Assembly: GCA_963775125.1 (NCBI GenBank)
Contig: CAVZHQ010000002.1
Coordinates: 496,001-560,000 of the forward strand
Length of the DNA: 64,000 nucleotides
Direction: 5' to 3'
DNA from: JAHECQ01 sp963775125
GTDB taxonomy: Bacteria > Actinomycetota > Acidimicrobiia > Acidimicrobiales > SZUA-35
Below the pieces are notes generated by a model, which worked only from the letters and a program-made list of their open reading frames with translations, was not told the origin of the DNA and ran no database searches. Positions 1 to 8,057 of this stretch are shown in pieces. Within the stretch, counting starts at the first letter, position 1. Each line of letters opens with the position of its first letter. Both the position numbers and the translations under genes were made by a program.

Positions 1-2
1 TC

Positions 3-122
3 GACGAACACGTCACCGTCCTCGCCCGCATGCACACCAAACGCCTGCCCGCCTACAAGACCCTCGGCTTCGACAATCCGATCCGCACCACACCACCAGG
101 GAGTCCCGACGATGCCTTCTGA
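3..122 (+). CDS. C-terminal end of an unidentified protein (partial, starts before window)
   Basis: An open frame enters from the left edge and stops with TGA at 120-122, giving about 39 residues rich in Arg, Lys and Pro (it includes LARMHTKRLPAYKTLGF). Its last 11 bases overlap the start of the next gene, which suggests translational coupling. I do not recognise the family. It lies inside the left integrative element, so an element maintenance gene is possible, but nothing in the visible part shows that. Confidence 0.45.
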   Translation, partial: DEHVTVLARMHTKRLPAYKTLGFDNPIRTTPPGSPDDAF

Positions 123-435
123 CCCCGACCGCGACCCCGAAACCGTCGCCGAACTCATCGAACGCATCACCGTCGATGCCTACGGCGACGAAGGCCACGT
201 CAGCTTCCTGTGCGCATTCGAAGACGAACTCGACTACCCAATCGCCGCCACCCTCGCCGGCGCACCCGCCTCACTCGACCGGGTCGACCACGACCGTGAC
301 GCACCTCGCCTCCTCGGCGTGATCACCAACGACCAGGGGCACCACCAGGTCACATTGATCGACCTCGAGCTACACGACCCCCACGCCAAACAACTCCTCC
401 ACGCCTACCGCCGCTGGCTCGGCCTCGACCACTGA
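112..435 (+). CDS. Hypothetical acidic protein of integrative element
   Basis: This encodes 107 residues starting at ATG 112, which overlaps the stop of the preceding frame. The protein is acidic in its first half (SDPDRDPETVAELIERI) and has no signal peptide, membrane segment or cysteine motif. It sits 83 bp before the left integrase, in the place where excisionase or replication accessory genes are often found. The sequence does not resemble a helix-turn-helix excisionase. I do not recognise the family. Confidence 0.5.
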   Translation: MPSDPDRDPETVAELIERITVDAYGDEGHVSFLCAFEDELDYPIAATLAGAPASLDRVDHDRDAPRLLGVITNDQGHHQVTLIDLELHDPHAKQLLHAYRRWLGLDH

Positions 436-518
436 CAGCAACGACCCGACGACCAAGCGCTCCTGCCACTGTTCGCTCTGACCATCGGGTCGTCGGCCCG
501 AAGAGCCGATGGGTGGCC

Positions 519-1637
519 ATGTCCTACATCGTGCAACGCAACCAGAACTACTACGTCGTCGCCTACAACGGCCGCGACCCGATCACCGGAGCCGAGCGTC
601 GCCGCTGGCATCCCGCCGGCAACCAACGAGCCGACGCCGAGAGGATGCAACGACGTATCGATCAGCAGCGACCCTCGAAGCGGTGCGAACGCACTCTGGC
701 CGGGTTCATGTCCACCACATGGATCGGTACCAAGACAACGCTGACACATGCGACGAGGAACCGGTACCGATGGATGATCGACCACAACATCGGCCCACGA
801 ATCGGGACCCTCCGACTCGGCGCCATACGGCCAGCCGACATCGACGCCTGCTACGCCGACCTCATCGCCAACGGCGGCCGAAAACGACAGGGCCTCTCAG
901 CAAAGACGGTGCTCGAAATCCACCGAGTCATCGCCAACGCGCTCGACCTGGCCGTCGACCGAGAACTGATCGCTGCGAACCCAGCACACCGTGCACGACC
1001 ACCCCGACCGTCTCGACGATCAGATGTCCCAGCAATCTGGAATGCCGACCAACTCCGCCAGTTCTTGAACATTGCCCGACCCAAGCGGCTCTACCCCGCA
1101 CTCCACCTCGTCGCCCACACCGGAATGCGACGCGGTGAAGTCGCCGGACTGAACTGGGGAGACCTACACGTAGCAGCAGCGAGTGTTTCGATCGTGCGAA
1201 CCCGCCAAGCCACCATGGGCCGCACCGTCGAAGGCGCAACCAAAACCAGGACCAGCCGACGCAGCATTGACCTCGACCTCAACACGGTCCGAGTACTCGA
1301 ACAATGGCGGGGGCACCTGATCAGTGAAGGCGCCAGGATCGAGCCGTTCACGCCCATGTTCCTCAACCTCCATCACGAGGCACCATCGCCGGAGTCGTTC
1401 TCTCAATTGTTCACCCGCACCGTGGCCGACACGAACCTACCCACGATCCGGTTCCACGATCTGCGCCATACCCACGCCTCGCTCCTCGTCGCCGCCGGCG
1501 GGCCCATCAAGGTCGTCTCCGAACGACTCGGCCACGCCCACCCCGGCTTCACCATGCACACCTACCAACACCTCCTCCCAGGCATGGGTGCCGCTGCAGC
1601 GACCCGCTTCGCCGAACTCATCGAGAACGGTCGGTAG
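519..1637 (+). CDS. Tyrosine recombinase (integrase) of left element
   Basis: This is a 372-residue phage-type integrase that would insert or excise the element by site-specific recombination. An N-terminal arm-binding-like region (SYIVQRNQNYYVVAYNGRDP) and a core-binding region (RYRWMIDHNI) precede the catalytic domain. Catalytic residues are visible: Arg in HTGMRRGE (~203), His-x-x-Arg in HDLRHTHAS (~313), and the His and Tyr of LGHAHPGFTMHTYQHL (~348). A GTG at 513 is in frame, but ATG 519 matches the start of the homologous integrase at 10352 and gives the same length without indels. The TAG stop lies inside an inverted CGGTAGA repeat, and the gene is followed by the putative attachment segment at 1690-1784. 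Confidence 0.95.
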   Translation: MSYIVQRNQNYYVVAYNGRDPITGAERRRWHPAGNQRADAERMQRRIDQQRPSKRCERTLAGFMSTTWIGTKTTLTHATRNRYRWMIDHNIGPRIGTLRLGAIRPADIDACYADLIANGGRKRQGLSAKTVLEIHRVIANALDLAVDRELIAANPAHRARPPRPSRRSDVPAIWNADQLRQFLNIARPKRLYPALHLVAHTGMRRGEVAGLNWGDLHVAAASVSIVRTRQATMGRTVEGATKTRTSRRSIDLDLNTVRVLEQWRGHLISEGARIEPFTPMFLNLHHEAPSPESFSQLFTRTVADTNLPTIRFHDLRHTHASLLVAAGGPIKVVSERLGHAHPGFTMHTYQHLLPGMGAAAATRFAELIENGR

Positions 1638-1711
1638 ACATCTACCGTCCCGATCCGAAACCGCAGGTCAACGAACTGGTCGGGATTCGGCCGGTAGACA
1701 CCCCGGTAGAC
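1632..1711 (+). repeat. CGGTAGA repeats, putative integrase arm sites (left copy)
   Basis: CGGTAGA occurs at 1632 (inverted partner TCTACCG at 1641-1647), at 1692 and at 1704. The first overlaps the integrase stop codon. The last two are 12 bp apart, the same spacing as in the right copy at 11529 and 11541. Short repeats between an integrase gene and the crossover site are typical of arm-type integrase sites. That role is inferred. Confidence 0.6.
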
Positions 1712-1784
1712 GCCGCCCTCAGCCCAACAACGACGAAGGCCCGGAAACGCAGTGTTTCCGGGCCTTTGTGTTGGTGGCGGGGGC
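1690..1784. repeat. Putative attachment segment, distal copy (att)
   Basis: This segment aligns without gaps to 11527-11621 at a constant offset of 9,837 bp. It holds two CGGTAGA repeats, a terminator hairpin and a 15-bp identical core, GTTGGTGGCGGGGGC (1770-1784). In the right copy the core is the 3' end of the initiator tRNA-Met gene. Similarity ends after the core. This is the expected left border of the right element, and also the tRNA-proximal end of the left element. Confidence 0.75.
1736..1766. terminator. Hairpin terminator after left integrase
   Basis: AAGGCCCGGAAAC pairs perfectly with GTTTCCGGGCCTT around a 5-base loop (13-bp stem), followed by TGTGTT. The stem is identical to the one at 11573-11603 while the loop differs, so the structure has been conserved. 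It can stop integrase transcription, and in the opposite direction matches the arrangement downstream of the tRNA gene. Confidence 0.75.
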
Positions 1785-1802
1785 CCGAACCGCGCCTTGA
1801 CT

Positions 1803-1857
1803 GCAACGCTCGAACTTGGGCAATGAGCGTTGCTCCACTCAGTATGACGAAGTATGA
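1803..1857. promoter_or_regulatory. Putative operator region of the VapBC-type module
   Basis: A 9-bp perfect inverted repeat, GCAACGCTC (1803-1811) and GAGCGTTGC (1825-1833), is followed by a direct repeat, AGTATGACGA then AGTATGATCG (1841-1860). Both lie just before the start of the ribbon-helix-helix gene. Such antitoxins commonly autoregulate at paired half-sites one helical turn apart, as the second pair is. Binding is inferred from position and symmetry only. Confidence 0.4.
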
Positions 1858-1864
1858 TCGGTTC

Positions 1865-2089
1865 ATGAGTGTCGAACGACTCACCGTCTCGATCGAACCA
1901 GAGCTCGCGATCGCCGTCCGCGAGGCCGCCGAAGCCGACGAGCAGAACGTGTCCGCCTGGCTCGCCGACGCTGCCCGTCGCCAGCTCGCCAATCGCGGCC
2001 TACGCGACGTCGTCGCCGCGTGGGAACGCGACCACGGCGCCTTCAGCAATGAGGAACTTGCAGCCGAGCGCGCCCGCGTCGACGGATGA
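1865..2089 (+). CDS. Ribbon-helix-helix antitoxin (VapB/CopG-like)
   Basis: This encodes 74 residues. The N-terminus, RLTVSIEPELAIAVREAA, has the alternating beta-strand then helix pattern of ribbon-helix-helix DNA-binding antitoxins, and the C-terminal half would bind the toxin. ATG 1865 is chosen because the ribbon strand follows at once; in-frame ATGs lie further upstream within the putative operator. The stop overlaps the toxin start (ATGA), the usual coupling that keeps antitoxin in excess. The pair likely represses its own promoter through the repeats at 1803-1857. Confidence 0.8.
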   Translation: MSVERLTVSIEPELAIAVREAAEADEQNVSAWLADAARRQLANRGLRDVVAAWERDHGAFSNEELAAERARVDG

Positions 2090-2481
2090 GCGCACTCGTC
2101 CTCGACACCGGCGCGCTGATCGCGCTGGACCGCAACGACCGCACGGTCTGGGCGATGCTCCGCAACGCCGCCGACGACTCGGCGCAGGTGTCCGTACCCG
2201 CGGGCGTCATCGCACACGCATGGCGCGACGGAAGCCGCCAAGCCCTCCTCTCCCGAGCACTGACCCACTGCGACGAGGTACCGCTCGAAGGAGCACTGGC
2301 ACGCGCGACTGGGCTGTTGTGCGGACGCGCCGGCACGGCCGACATCGTCGACGCCTCCGTCGCCCTGGTCGCCGCTGCCCAATCGCAAACCGGCCCCACC
2401 GCCCTCATCACCTCCGACCCAACCGACCTCCGACACTTACTCCAGACGCTCAACGCGTCAGTCCGCCTCGTCGCCATCTGA
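2086..2481 (+). CDS. PIN-domain toxin (VapC-like)
   Basis: This is a 131-residue PIN-domain protein, a predicted Mg-dependent ribonuclease toxin neutralised by the preceding antitoxin. Acidic active-site positions are visible: Asp7 in LVLDTGALIALD, the Asp residues of GTADIVDASVALVA (~residue 85-88), and SDPTDL near the C-terminus. The middle helix reads VPAGVIAHAWR, where many VapC proteins have Glu in place of the His, so that acidic position is not typical. The start overlaps the antitoxin stop by 4 bp. The target RNA cannot be predicted from sequence alone. Confidence 0.85.
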   Translation: MSALVLDTGALIALDRNDRTVWAMLRNAADDSAQVSVPAGVIAHAWRDGSRQALLSRALTHCDEVPLEGALARATGLLCGRAGTADIVDASVALVAAAQSQTGPTALITSDPTDLRHLLQTLNASVRLVAI

Positions 2482-2753
2482 CGCCCTTCGGCTCTCCCGC
2501 TGCGATTTCGAGCACCCGACTCGGGCCGGAGTAGCGCGGCCCGGGTTGGACTCGAACCGACGTCGCGTCGTCGTTATCGAGTGATCTGGTCCGATGCACT
2601 TCAAGGGTTGGCGTCCGGCGGCGTGTCGCTGGAGCGCTATGAAGCGGCTCCATGGTGAAGACATCGACTTCACAGCGAAGTCCAGCTGCATGTGTCGGTG
2701 AGAGACCCGACGGGCCTCGCCGAGGAGTCCAGAACCAGCAGGGTGATCTTGCC

Positions 2754-3596
2754 TCAGATGCTGAGGATGTCCACCGACGACCGAACGATCAGGAACAGGC
2801 TGAATCCGACGAGCCCCACCACGACGACCCGCCCCGCCAGCTGGACGGGGCGCTGAACGAGCACGGCGGAGAGACGCCCCGGGAGGGCGGTGCGGCCGAT
2901 GAGGTAGACCATCACGCCGACGGTGACTGGCGGCACCAGAGCGAACGGGATCACACCCAAGATGGGCGCGTTGCGGAACCGGCTGTTGCCGCCCGCTGTC
3001 TTCTGGAGCCGAGCAGCCACTGAACCAAGGGCAGCCCCGAACAAGGCGGTTCCACTCACGATCAGACCCACCGCGAGCCAGGTGGGCGTCAAGATCGAGA
3101 AGTCCAAGTTCTCCGATGAGAAGTCGTTGCCGCCGACTAGGACCAGCGGCGCCAGACCAGCCATCACCCCCGCCGTCGCACCGTTGACGTGCAACCAAGG
3201 ACGCGCAACCAGCAGCACGATGGCGGTGATCGCGCCAGCACCCAAGCCGACGAAGACGATGAAGCCGATGGTCCCATCGAGCGTGATCTCGCCGACGACC
3301 TGCTCGGCATCGGTGAGACGGCCTTGGGCGTCATCACCTGATGTGGCCGCCAGCACCCGCATGACGAACCGGCCGAGGAACCCGGCGACGAGCACACCGC
3401 AGATGATTCCCGCCGAGCACACCGGACCGAGGGCTCGAAGCGATGCGGCGAGCCTGGACGGCCATCGGCCATCACCCGAGTTGCCTCGGGATGCGGGCAC
3501 CTGGATCGGGAGCCGACCCCATCGCAGGATCGCCACCGCGGAGAAGGCCACCCCGATCAGCGCAAGCCCGATGATGATCAGGTTGGCGGTACGCAT
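2754..3596 (-). CDS. Hypothetical multi-pass membrane protein
   Basis: This is a 280-residue membrane protein with about six hydrophobic segments, including an N-terminal one (ANLIIIGLALIGVAFSAVAI) and GFIVFVGLGAGAITAIVLLV. The ATG at 3596 is preferred over an in-frame start at 3647 because AGGGGG lies at a suitable distance upstream. A charged loop, TSGDDAQGRLTDAEQVV, sits between the early segments. No transporter or enzyme motif is recognised. It stands alone on the minus strand between the VapBC-type module and the cupin gene, as cargo of the element. Confidence 0.6.
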   Translation of the reverse strand: MRTANLIIIGLALIGVAFSAVAILRWGRLPIQVPASRGNSGDGRWPSRLAASLRALGPVCSAGIICGVLVAGFLGRFVMRVLAATSGDDAQGRLTDAEQVVGEITLDGTIGFIVFVGLGAGAITAIVLLVARPWLHVNGATAGVMAGLAPLVLVGGNDFSSENLDFSILTPTWLAVGLIVSGTALFGAALGSVAARLQKTAGGNSRFRNAPILGVIPFALVPPVTVGVMVYLIGRTALPGRLSAVLVQRPVQLAGRVVVVGLVGFSLFLIVRSSVDILSI

Positions 3597-3966
3597 CAGA
3601 CACCCCCTACCCGAAGGCCCCGAAAGGAGATGGTGCGAGTCTCGCACACGCAGCAGCTCTGCGGTGCGCCCCGCTCGGGCCGGAGTGTGCGGGTCGTCGC
3701 GCGCCCGCTGGGATTATGGCGTGCGCGCTATCGAGTGCTCTCGGGCCACGCCTTGGCGGTGATCCAAGCGAGCCGTCTCAGATGCGGGTCCTCTATCGGC
3801 CCAACTCTTGCCACCGAACTTCGAAGAGTCGTCCAGGGTCGTCGAAACCCTTCAGCGTGACTGCTCTGCGTTCACCGAATGAGAACGCTTTGCCTGCGAG
3901 TAGGTGACGCACCGCTTCGGGGACCAGCCGGACCTCAGACCGGCTGACCGCCGACTCGCTCCGTCC
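3597..3966. other. No supported gene
   Basis: These 370 bp lie upstream of the membrane protein and downstream of the cupin gene. Only short high-GC frames without coding character are present. The part near 3600 should hold the promoter and ribosome site of the membrane protein gene. I see no RNA gene or repeat. Confidence 0.4.
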
Positions 3967-4353
3967 TCAGGACAGAGTCGTCTCCCATGCTGCATCGACG
4001 GGAGTGGCCTCGCTGTCACCGACCCACGGAGGCATCGTGACGCAGATGAACGTGAGGTCATCGTCACCGATGTTCCGGTACTGGAACTTCGTACCTACCG
4101 GGATGTCGATGGTCACGCCCGGCGTGAGATCGACGATCCTCTCCGTGTGGGCGTCTTTGCGCCAGATCTGTCCGTGGCCGCTCAGCACGTGCCAGAACTC
4201 GCTCACCGTCTTGTGAACCATTCCTCGATTGATCTGACCTGGAGGCACCGTGCTGTGAATCATTCCCCCATGCTCGCCTTCGATGAGATACCGAATCTGG
4301 GCCCCAGCTGGAGATACCGCATCGGGTTCCGAAGGGAACGTTGATTCCTGCAT
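3967..4353 (-). CDS. Small cupin-domain protein
   Basis: This encodes 128 residues with a single cupin beta-barrel. The motif regions GMIHSTVPPGQINRGMVHKT and EFWHVLSGHGQIW give His ligands for a metal, and the second half (LTPGVTIDIPVGTKFQYRN) completes the barrel. ATG 4353 is chosen because longer starts run into the neighbouring minus-strand gene and add a stretch without cupin character. Its substrate is unknown; such single-domain cupins may be sugar isomerases, dioxygenases or sensors. It is cargo of the element, possibly co-transcribed with the gene upstream. Confidence 0.75.
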   Translation of the reverse strand: MQESTFPSEPDAVSPAGAQIRYLIEGEHGGMIHSTVPPGQINRGMVHKTVSEFWHVLSGHGQIWRKDAHTERIVDLTPGVTIDIPVGTKFQYRNIGDDDLTFICVTMPPWVGDSEATPVDAAWETTLS

Positions 4354-4457
4354 CGCGTGACCATACCGCGGGGAAATCTCGGCCCGCGAGCCGCGCCGGC
4401 TTTGCAGCACTACCGGCGCAGTGGCACGCCTTCCGACCGACTGAGGCCGCTCGGTAA

Positions 4458-5129
4458 TCACGCGATCCGCTCGGTCACGACTGCCGTGCGCCACGACTGA
4501 CCCGGCATCAGGGGATGGTCACCGTCGAGAACACGCCTGCAGACCCGGGCCTGAACCTCACGCCACCCCTTGGCCCCGACCGTCATCTCCCCGGTGTAGA
4601 TCGCGTCCTCCAACGCAGCCGCGACAGCGGACCGGGCGTTGGCCTCCTCGGCCCGCATCACTGACGACCACACGAAGTCGTCGAGGTCGGGCACGTCGAC
4701 ACCGGATCGCCCGATCGCCTTCCTCATCGCAGAACGGCCGGCCGTATCTGACCGGTCGAACGCCTCATGCACCTTCACCGTTTCGTCTGACCGACAGATC
4801 GCCGCGTAGCCATGAAGACCGAGCTCATCGAAGAGCACCGCCGCCGTTTCGGCGAGGCGACCCATGTAGCCGACCTCGTCCGTCAGATACTTCGTCGGCA
4901 CGACATACCAGAGCCACTCCTGCAGCCCCGACTGGCTGATCACGCCCGGACCCTCGCCCCACGTCAATGACCCAACAACATGCTCCGCCTCGTCCGCAAG
5001 ATCGGCATCGCGTGCCCTGATCCGACCGAAAGCCGACGCGACATCGTCCTCGGTCAACTCCCAGGGGCGGCAGCGATTCCCAACGCGCTCGGACACCAGT
5101 CCAGTCTGCCAGCCAAGCCCCGCAAGCAA
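4458..5129 (-). CDS. Hypothetical protein of integrative element
   Basis: This is a 223-residue soluble, mildly acidic protein. It has a Trp-rich segment (SGLQEWLWYVVPTKYL) and a C-terminal region with helical character (EVQARVCRRVLDGDHPLM). No signal peptide, membrane segment or catalytic signature is evident, and I do not recognise the family. The start may lie further inside, since GTG codons occur near residue 12. It is transcribed toward the cupin gene, about 100 bp away. Confidence 0.55.
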   Translation of the reverse strand: MLAGLGWQTGLVSERVGNRCRPWELTEDDVASAFGRIRARDADLADEAEHVVGSLTWGEGPGVISQSGLQEWLWYVVPTKYLTDEVGYMGRLAETAAVLFDELGLHGYAAICRSDETVKVHEAFDRSDTAGRSAMRKAIGRSGVDVPDLDDFVWSSVMRAEEANARSAVAAALEDAIYTGEMTVGAKGWREVQARVCRRVLDGDHPLMPGQSWRTAVVTERIA

Positions 5130-5260
5130 GCCCTTCGGGCCTCTGCTCCCCGCTCGACCCCCCTGTTTACGGTTGTGCTGTTACCTGTGTGTTACCTCGA
5201 TCGACCGACCCCGCCGAGCCTTGAGCTGCGGCCGCGACCACGCAGTGTGAACAACCACGG

Positions 5261-5692
5261 TCATCCGGCCGAGGCGAGCCTGACGTCGTAGTGCACCGTC
5301 ACCTCGAGCGCATCGGCGATCTCGACCAAACGAGCGAAGCTCACGCCGGCGTAGTCACCGGCCTCGTACCGCTGGATCGCCTGCTCCGCGAGACCGACAC
5401 GCTCGGCCAGCTCGCGTTGGGTCAGACCACGGGCGATCCTGGCCCGGATCAACGCCGTCGGGAACTCACCGATACCGGTCGCCTCGATCAACGTCGCATC
5501 ATGCAATGCGTCGTACTCGGCCAACTCGGCCTCGAGATCACCCAGCACCCCACGCAACGCCTCGACCTGCATGACCCGCATCTCGGCCGACACCCCCACC
5601 GGCAGCGGAGCGGGCTCCACCTCGGCGAGCTCGACCCGGACCTCGTCGGCCTTGGCACGGGTGATCTTGTACTGCCGTTCGTTCTTGATCAT
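5261..5692 (-). CDS. XRE-family helix-turn-helix protein, probable antitoxin
   Basis: This encodes 143 residues. The N-terminal part (MIKNERQYKITRAKADEV) forms a helical segment seen in HigA-like antitoxins. The C-terminal part is a Cro/CI-type helix-turn-helix (GLTQRELAERVGLAEQAIQR, ~residues 88-108). The ATG overlaps the stop of the preceding nucleotidyltransferase-like gene (ATGA), so the two are made together. It likely binds the palindrome at 6132-6151 and represses the pair. The antitoxin role is inferred from pairing and gene size. Confidence 0.8.
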   Translation of the reverse strand: MIKNERQYKITRAKADEVRVELAEVEPAPLPVGVSAEMRVMQVEALRGVLGDLEAELAEYDALHDATLIEATGIGEFPTALIRARIARGLTQRELAERVGLAEQAIQRYEAGDYAGVSFARLVEIADALEVTVHYDVRLASAG

Positions 5693-6129
5693 GACTCGAA
5701 CTCCTCAGTTTCCAGGTCGATGACGACAATGCCCTTGGGGCGACCATCACGGTCTTGTTGAAAGAACTCCACGAAGAACTTCCCCGACCCACCCTCGACG
5801 ATGTTGGGGAAGAACTCGCATCCGAACTCGGCCTTCTGCGCCGGACGCCCCGGCGATAGGTCACGCAACGCCGGCTGCAAAATCCCGACGTCCACGCCGA
5901 CCGGGTCGTGGCAAGCGTCGATGTCACCGGGATGGACCTTGCCGGTCACGAAGCTGCCATCGATCCACACCCGTCGGCAGCCTGCTGCCCGCAACGACTC
6001 CAACGCTCGCTGACAGCCGGCGAGAAGGAACCGGCGCCAGTCCGACGTTCCGAACGCCTCGACGACCTCGGCCCACGACGCGTGCCACTCCCCAAGTGGC
6101 AACACACCATCGACGAGCCCAGGGACCAT
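5689..6129 (-). CDS. Nucleotidyltransferase-like protein (DUF6932 type), probable partner of XRE gene
   Basis: This encodes 146 residues from ATG 6129. The segment IDGSFVTGKVHPGDIDACHD matches the nucleotidyltransferase-fold signature Gly-Ser followed about ten residues later by Asp-x-Asp. The remainder (FVEFFQQDRDGRPKGIVVID) is consistent with small proteins of this type that accompany XRE regulators. A GTG at 6135 is in frame but lies within the operator palindrome, so the ATG is preferred. It is first in a two-gene operon with the XRE gene. A role as toxin by nucleotide transfer is inferred by analogy with MNT-like enzymes and is not established from this sequence. Confidence 0.7.
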   Translation of the reverse strand: MVPGLVDGVLPLGEWHASWAEVVEAFGTSDWRRFLLAGCQRALESLRAAGCRRVWIDGSFVTGKVHPGDIDACHDPVGVDVGILQPALRDLSPGRPAQKAEFGCEFFPNIVEGGSGKFFVEFFQQDRDGRPKGIVVIDLETEEFES

Positions 6130-6131
6130 CA

Positions 6132-6151
6132 ACACAACATACCAGTTGTGT
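6132..6151. promoter_or_regulatory. Palindromic operator upstream of nucleotidyltransferase/XRE pair
   Basis: ACACAAC and GTTGTGT are perfect inverted arms of 7 bp around a 6-bp spacer, immediately upstream of the first gene of the operon. The spacer region, read on the minus strand, contains TATGTT, a possible -10 element close to the start codon. Placement and symmetry fit autorepression by the XRE protein. Confidence 0.65.
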
Positions 6152-6571
6152 CAGCCGAAATCGACGACCACGCTCCACGGGTCGGCCAAGACCAAGCCCG
6201 CACTTTGATCCGGCCAACGATAAGAAGTGCCGACAGCGGGTATGTCAGTGGCTTCATCCGTCTCGGCGAGATGGGTGCCACCGAACGGCGCCTCGAGGAT
6301 GGCCGGGCCTACTGCCCTTCGACTCGTAGTGCCGGGTTCTGGCCGCCGCGTGCGCCCGCCGCCACAACCTTTGGTGACGGCATACGGCGGAACAAGCTAG
6401 GGGGACCCACACCTCATCCGGCAGTCGGCGAGCGGCAGCGCTGGCCGGCGCGGCGTCGGGTCCGCCGGAACGCTTCGTACGTGCCGTACTGAGCGGGGGC
6501 GCCGAGTCCTCGCCGAGCGATCTGCACGGCCGATCTGAGGAGGCCGTCGTCGGCGCTGCGAGACTCGGAGG
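6152..6571. other. No supported gene
   Basis: These 420 bp separate the XRE operon (minus) from the DUF4279 gene (plus). They should hold two divergent promoters. I see no coding frame with protein-like composition, no tRNA and no strong repeat. Part of it may be remnant DNA of earlier insertions. Confidence 0.4.
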
Positions 6572-6979
6572 ATGGGTGAAGGCGACACAACCGTGCACGT
6601 GCTCTTCGCTCTCTACGGGGACTTCGGTCCGGACGAGGTCACGAAGCAGCTCCTGATCGACCCGACTCGCACGTTCCGTAGTGGCGACCTCGTCGGAACG
6701 GGTCACACCGGACGCGTGCAGGACGAATCGGGCTGGATAGTGGAAACCGATCCGCAGCTAGGCGACACCATCGACCCTCACCTGGATTGGCTGTTGAACC
6801 GACTGGAGCCAGTCGCTCTTGCGCTGTCTGCCCTCCGCGAGCGCGGCGCGCGAACGAGGCTCGACTGCGCTTGGTCATCCGTCGGCATGAGTGGTGGACC
6901 GTGGGTGACGGCCGAGAAGATGCGGCGACTGGCGCACCTCGACCTCGACCTCATCATCTCGTTCTACGCAGTCGACTGA
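6572..6979 (+). CDS. DUF4279 domain protein
   Basis: This encodes 135 residues. The order ALYGDFGPDEVTKQLLIDPT, then a GDLVGTG turn, then HLDWLLNRLEPVALALSAL, and a C-terminal WVTAEKMRRLAHLDLDLIIS matches the DUF4279 fold found in scattered bacterial accessory regions. Its function is unknown. Proteins of this kind have been linked by context to mobile elements and possibly to immunity roles, but that is only an association. It stands alone with its own start ATG at 6572. Confidence 0.75.
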   Translation: MGEGDTTVHVLFALYGDFGPDEVTKQLLIDPTRTFRSGDLVGTGHTGRVQDESGWIVETDPQLGDTIDPHLDWLLNRLEPVALALSALRERGARTRLDCAWSSVGMSGGPWVTAEKMRRLAHLDLDLIISFYAVD

Positions 6980-7063
6980 GCGGCGTCGCGTCACGAAGGT
7001 CGATCAGAACAACGCCGGGTCGTCGGCTCCGGACCCACGCGCTGAACCGGCAATAGGTCGCGC

Positions 7064-7776
7064 TCACGGTGTCCGCCGGTGACGGGTCTGCGGCCATGTC
7101 CCGGGCGGTTCGAGCCGGCGGAGGCGCTCGAGGGCGTATTCGGGCTCGGCAGTCTAGGCGTTCACGGCTTCCCAGGCATGCGATAGGTCCTGGGATCGCC
7201 GGTGCTCGCGGTTGTCGAGGATCTGGACACGAGGTTCGACAAGTCGTGCTACGTGAGATCGACCCGTGCTTCGTCCCAGTCCAGCAGTCCGACCCGCCCG
7301 TCAGCTGCGATCCGAATGTTGTTGGGGCCCGGATCACCGTGCACCACCGCCGTCGGCGGGACGGCATCGAGGTCAGCATCCACACTGCGCCGCGCATCAT
7401 CGAGCTCCCGAACAGAGACACAGCCCGGCCGTTGCCGATACATACTCGTCTCGACGTGGAGCCGCTGCAGCTCGCCGGCGACCGCTGTCCAATCATCATC
7501 TGACGATGGCGGTCGTCCATCGAGCCAGTCCTGGACCACGACACCATCGGCGAAACGGCGGCCGTCATCGCAGCCGATCGATGTCGGCACGCGGAAGCCG
7601 GCTCTATCGAGGTCATCGAGCAAGTCGACCTCCCACGCGAGCGATGCCGCAGAGCGCCGGCTCCGCCGCTCAACTACATCAGTGCTTCGGAACCGGGCGC
7701 GCCAGACCTCGTTCCGGTTGCCCTCCTCAACAGGCTCGATCAGTTGCAGCCCGGGCCACGCCGACACATCGATCAC
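7064..7776 (-). pseudogene. Decayed aminoglycoside-phosphotransferase-family gene
   Basis: The intact part from ATG 7776 gives 175 residues of a phosphotransferase-fold protein: the catalytic-loop motif VVHGDPGPNNI and the metal-binding DWDEARVD are present. It stops at TAG 7249-7251. Beyond this, reading continues recognisably as HDLSNL, then after a shift of frame as DLSHAWEAVNA, another TAG (7154-7156), and EPEYALERLRRLE, the usual C-terminal helices of the family. Both stops would be Trp codons if TAG were TGG. The gene therefore seems inactivated by two nonsense changes and one frameshift. The substrate of the ancestor is unknown. Confidence 0.75.
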
Positions 7777-8057
7777 GTTTCGACCCTAGACCGGGGTCAG
7801 GACCGCACCGGACGCAACGATTTCGAACGGGGTCACGCACGCGTCCACGCATGAGACGATGCAAACTCGGCCGAAGTGGCGACCGACGATGTCCCGAACA
7901 CATCGCCAGTCCCGAACACGTCGGCCAGATGACCCGACTCGCGAGGTCGGAGTTCACGATCCAACGGCGGCGTGCCGTTGCGCAAGGGGCCCGCCGACCG
8001 TCCTACGGCAGCGCCACCCATCAGGGGTGAGCAGTCGCCGATTTGGAGCGCGGCCCG

